A DNA stretch of 64,000 bases from NCBI GenBank assembly GCA_015680685.1, contig MNCI01002693.1:54420-118419 (forward strand). The letters run 5' to 3'. The notes below the pieces were generated by a model. That model ran no database searches. It was not told the DNA's origin and was given only the letters and a program-made list of their open reading frames with translations. Origin of the DNA: Gnetum montanum. Taxonomy: Eukaryota > Streptophyta > Gnetopsida > Gnetales > Gnetaceae. Position numbers and translations under genes: made by a program. How positions within the stretch are numbered: position 1 is the stretch's first letter; every line of letters begins with the position of its first letter. Shown piece after piece: positions 60,144 to 64,000 of the stretch.

Positions 60144-62514
60144 ACTAAAAAATCAATCCTTGAGTTATATATAAATGAATGAAGTTTCATTATAGAAATT
60201 GTAGGGAGACCAAGACTAGATTGGCTACCATTACAAAATTAGAGTGTCGTATTACAAAATTTTATTGAAGTGGATATATTACAAAATGACAAAAAGATTG
60301 GATAGACATCAAAGTTTGCAAAATTGCAGAAGCCTTCAAAAATCCACTGAAGATGAATATTCATGTTGTCATTAGTGGTGGTAGACTTTCCAACCTTTAT
60401 TGTTATGTTGATGCTTCTCTTTTTATGCAAAACATTCTTGAAGGATGAACTAGAATTTCTTTTCATCATCGCATGGATCACACAAACATGTGATATTTGA
60501 ACTTTAATCCCTATATGTGCTACTTTTTGTCTATGGGCATAGCCTCCATTATTCTCCTCTTGGCCTCGTTTCCTTTACTTTTACAAGACCTTCAACCTTA
60601 GGGATTTTGTTTGGCATCATCTGAAATCACCAAAGGATCAACATTAGTTTTGTTAATTTTTCATTAATGATTAACCCTTTCCAAATCCTTAGTTAGCTCA
60701 AAATTCAAAAAAAATTATCATGTAAGCTTAATATGATTCATAATAATGCTTCCCAAGGCTCTAAGGTAACTAAAATTAGCAAGTTGTTCATGTTATTTTG
60801 ATTATTTTTATGTTCAAAAATGTGGTGTTAGAAAAATTTCAAAAGGTACATCCTTAACCTTCTCCTCTTGCCCACCCCCCACCCCCACCCCTACCCCTAC
60901 CCCTACCCCCACTCCCACCGCATGATAAATGAGCTTAACTTCAAAAGTGCATAAGTTTTCAAACAATTAAAACCAAAGGTCTGCTTCACAAGATGGCTAG
61001 GAAATTTTGAATTTAGAGGAAATTTCAATATAAAAGCATTAAAGATAACTCAAAATTGATGATTTTTTGATCACAAAATCATGCATAAATTTAGAGAAGC
61101 TATCAATGATGTCCTTGAAGATGTGAGGTTTGGTTCAGAGCCATGATCAACAAAAGTTATGCAAGTGGGTCCTTCCCAAAGTAGGCTCTTTCCATAATTC
61201 CCTTGCATAACGACTTCTATAGATGCTAGCGGGCACCTTAGAAGTTAAATGTAGATCATTCCTTTGTTCCAAAAAATACACACCTACCTTGGTTAGGATC
61301 CTACACTATACTATATAAAATCATTAGGCCCATAATTGCATGTAGTAGTGAGGTGAATAATGGGATAAGGAATTGTAGAGATTGGGATGTAAGGTACTTA
61401 ACCATGTCTGTAATAGGTTCTTATGTCAATTGTAATTAAAATGACCATCTTACTTATTCATCCAAGTTTTAGACCAAGTCCATACCATTAACAATGGTCT
61501 CACATTGATGTGTCCCTTCTTACCTACCATCATGAGTCCATAACAACCACAGAGAATGAGCATCACTCCAAAAAGAGAAGAAAAGAGAAGAAGGAAGGAA
61601 GGAAGGGCCTTAGTTAGTGGTGTGCCTTTAGGCATAGGTGACATGTCTTTAGAGTCATATAACTAGTGCTTTTAGCCCATTATTATGTCTAAGAGATGTG
61701 TTTTGAATTTCCATTATTTTTTTCTTTTTCTTGTTTTTTTGGCTTTTCTCTTTTTGTTCATTTTCCTTTTTCTTCTTTCTTATTTTCCTGATAGAAACCA
61801 CACCATGCAAAGCCATGCTTCCTATTATGATCAATAATAGAAGTGATGGTACATTCCATGAGGAGTCATAGACCATAAGAAGGAAGTCAAGAACAAAATC
61901 CAACAAATCCCCTTGAGGTCACATCTTTTGCCACTCTCACTTGGTCTTTCCCTCTTTCTTCAAGGCACAATGATCAGTAGTTAATTTTTAGTTTCATGTG
62001 AAACCCATTTTTTTTCATGACAAAAACCTCTTATTTAAAGAAAATGGAGGGATGAGTGATGTGGTCTCACTGCATTACATAATCATTTACCCACTCGACT
62101 TAAATAGCATAGGATAAAGACCCAATACATGGTGTCAACTTCTACATTATTATCGGTACTATTATTAACAAAAACATAGTAGATATTCATAAAACATAAA
62201 ATAAATGACTCAAGAAAATAAAAAATTATAAAGAAAATAAAAATAATAAGAAACAAAAAATATATTAAGAATTGAAAAAAATTTGAAGAAATAGGAAAAT
62301 GATAAAAAATTGTAAAACAAAAACAAAGTGAAAATGCACTTATTAGTTCTTGATTCAAGATGGGGCATCTCCCCCATGACTAAACTCATGGATGATCATT
62401 CGAAAAATAGAATGCACATTCCCTTGGTTATACACCATAATTTTTTCAATTTATCATCTTTAATGATTCAAATTTTTGCTTGGTGGCATATTTGATATTG
62501 ATGATAATCATGTT
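60144..62514 (-). other. R10 3' internal non-coding region
   Basis: Spacer from before the internal polypurine-like tract (GTTTAGTCATGGGGGAG, 62385-62369) to the polypurine tract. Holds the conserved block at 61560-61720 and the 60290-60460 stretch shared with R8. Open frames 60239-60481, 61450-61644, 61655-61906 and 62083-62358 are spacer translations. Confidence 0.65.
60871..60919. repeat. C-rich tract with (CCCCTA) repeats
   Basis: Irregular CCCCAC and CCCCTA units; the minus strand has at least five runs of four or more G. The corresponding place in R8 (near 48900-48920) has only GACCCCATGA, so the tract expanded after the two elements separated. Confidence 0.85.
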
Positions 62515-63698
62515 TCAATCATTTGGAGCAATATCTTTAGCTGGACTAGAAGGTGTTTTCTTTTTAAGGGTTTTAGACATGTTTTCTTGTTTATTTTCTA
62601 TTTTAGTTCTTGTGTCTTCTTGTTTAACATCTTCTTTTGGTGTATAGTCAAAGTGTAAGATGTTCTTCTCTAAGTTCTCTATTTGGTTCATTTTCTTAGG
62701 ACAAAAACTAATAAGTGGGTTGGATGTTTTCATGCATATTTTAAATGGTTTTGTATTCTAATTTTCAAGCCACTAGGTGTCTTTTGGTTTAGTGGCTATT
62801 GTGTAGACTTGGTTTTGTACGCACACTTGTTCCTTAACTTTGTTGTGAATTAGTATAGGGATTGTGTTAATACTTTGAACTTTTGGCCCACAACTACATC
62901 CTTTATTATTATTAGTAATGCATGGAATTTTCTATCTCTCCATAGTAATAGGTTCATCTTTTAGTGTTGGAGTGGTAATGGTTGTTGGCTCTTACAAAGG
63001 ATTAGGAGATATTGTTTTTGTAAGGAAGGGGGTTGCACCAAATTATCCTTGTGCTAGTTCTAATGAGCTAGTAGGGCTACTAGTTTTATTCATATGTGTG
63101 GAAACTATCCTAAAGAAAGGAGGTTTCTGAGATCTACTAAAATTATCATTCACTTGTATGTTCATGGAACAAGTTTTATTCTTCTGTTGAGGTTTTGGTG
63201 CCAATTCTTCTTGCATTATTGGTGGTGGCATATGATGGAGGGAAGTATGAGAGTGTTGAGAGTGTGACATATGATGAGAGATGTGGGATGGAGATCTCAC
63301 ACAAGATGTTGTGGGTTGATGATATTTAGGAGAGTAGTAGTAGTGATTTGAGGCATAAGAAGTAGAACCATTTGGAGAAACAAGTTGTTGAACATAGCAT
63401 CCATAAGAGTCCAACTAGCAATAAGGGTATTACTAGTTTGTTGATGACATCCCTCACGATTGTGGGTTTTTCCATTATGGTTGATAATAGTCTTGAGGTT
63501 GATAAAAAGGCCCACTAAGATAGTACTGTTGATTATAGGATTGTCTATAATTACCCTGTGGGTAAGGCAATCTCATAGGCAATTACTTTTCTACAAACTT
63601 GAGATTTAAAGCAAAAGCTCCAAAATCTTGTAGATGTAACATAACTAGGCATTAGCCCTTTGGATATTCATATTGGTAGGTGTCACATCCATCATCCT
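62515..63698 (-). pseudogene. R10 gag C-terminus, tail and pre-RT remnant
   Basis: From the R11 junction: DDGCDTYQYEYPKG (a decayed Cys/His motif), then an open tail of 123 codons (63414-63043) rich in H, S, P, Q and Y (HHMSHSQHSHTSLHHMPPP), then MNQIENLEKNILHFDY in 62733-62515, the R8-type pre-RT remnant. It is the longest intact gag tail in the window. Confidence 0.75.
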
Positions 63699-64000
63699 TG
63701 ATGAGGGCGAGGTACCCCTACACTCAACCATACGAATACGAGCGTGTACGCGCGATCTGGTCGAACTCCGCAGACTAAATGCCTTAACGCCACAAGGAAT
63801 GCTTGGGGTTAATCGTTCATTGTCTTCCCAGGCTTGCTTGTATGTGTCACGGTGTATGGTTAAGCAAGTCTGAGGTATATGATTTTTTTGGTATTTTTCA
63901 GTTTATCTCCTAAGTTATGAGGAAAAGGGTTGAGAAACTAACTAACTCTAACTAATGTCCTAAGTCTAAATTAACTAGCGTCAGCATCCGTTCCCACTTA
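63699..64000 (-). repeat. R11: LTR inserted in R10 gag, runs off the window
   Basis: The minus-strand LTR terminus GTACCTCGCCCTCATCA at 63699 sits directly against gag codons of R10; the flanking ATCCT (63694-63698) would be the target duplication. Closest relative R2 (5054-5300). The upstream half is outside. Confidence 0.82.

Larger units (their letters stand above)
59129..63698 (-). mobile_element. R10: pol-less gypsy element, interrupted by R11
   Basis: The minus-strand 3' LTR (59129-60129), polypurine tract, non-coding region, pre-RT remnant and gag tail are present. Its gag is cut at 63698 by the R11 LTR, so the 5' half lies beyond the window. The internal plan equals R8, including absence of pol and extra ORF. 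Confidence 0.88.

Noticed and set aside
60871-60919. Telomere repeat
   Set aside because: Units are CCCCTA and CCCCAC and very short; plant telomeres are CCCTAAA. Treated as a microsatellite.

Overview
The window is repeat-dense, AT-rich plant nuclear DNA. I find no host gene, no tRNA or rRNA gene, no CRISPR array and no bacterial feature. The lineage is inferred from the elements: Ty3/gypsy retrotransposons with a primer-binding site for tRNA-Asp and a Tat/Athila-like reverse transcriptase without a chromodomain, plus a Ty1/copia element. I cannot name the species. Almost every open reading frame is a piece of a decayed retrotransposon. I label the elements R1 to R11.

Layout. R1 (1-4942, +) is the pol and 3' end of a gypsy element cut by the window edge. 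R2 (5054-5300, -) is an LTR fragment. R3 (5461-15568, -) is a complete gypsy insertion with target duplication ATTGT; it kept gag and a large extra ORF but lost protease, RT, RNase H and integrase. 15574-19554 is AT-rich DNA with no recognisable gene. R4 is a copia element on the minus strand, split into 19555-24328 and 44028-44836. R5 (24329-44027, +) is a gypsy element inserted in the copia gag (target duplication ATAAT) and is the only one here with gag, PR, RT, RH, IN and the extra ORF. R5 is itself interrupted by R6 (25651-30244, +, duplication GTTGT; a pol-less gypsy relative with a 137-base N gap) and by R7 (35543-37244, duplication ACCCC; an apparent solo LTR of another family inside the integrase). 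44837-47197 is unassigned. R8 (47198-54308, -) and R10 (59129 to at least 63698, -) belong to one gypsy subfamily lacking both pol and the extra ORF. R9 (57858-58710, +) is a solo LTR. R11 (63699-64000, -) is an LTR inserted in the R10 gag.

How the parts fit. The gypsy elements share an LTR frame that begins TGATGA and ends CTCATCA, a tRNA-Asp primer site, a polypurine tract next to the 3' LTR and a second polypurine-like tract just after the integrase stop. Only R1 and R5 have pol; R3, R6, R8 and R10 would have depended on enzymes supplied in trans.

The most interesting point is the extra ORF (aORF) between integrase and the 3' LTR. In R3 it is one frame of 953 codons including the stop, broken only by point nonsense codons once an assembly duplication is removed. 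It appears to have its own transcription unit: a block of short palindromes, a TATATATA box about 410-450 nt upstream, and a predicted 5'UTR intron of about 270 nt whose 3' splice site abuts the ATG. The palindromic words of that internal promoter are of the same type as those in the U3 of the same element's LTR, while the word type differs between subfamilies. This suggests a co-evolving regulatory system.
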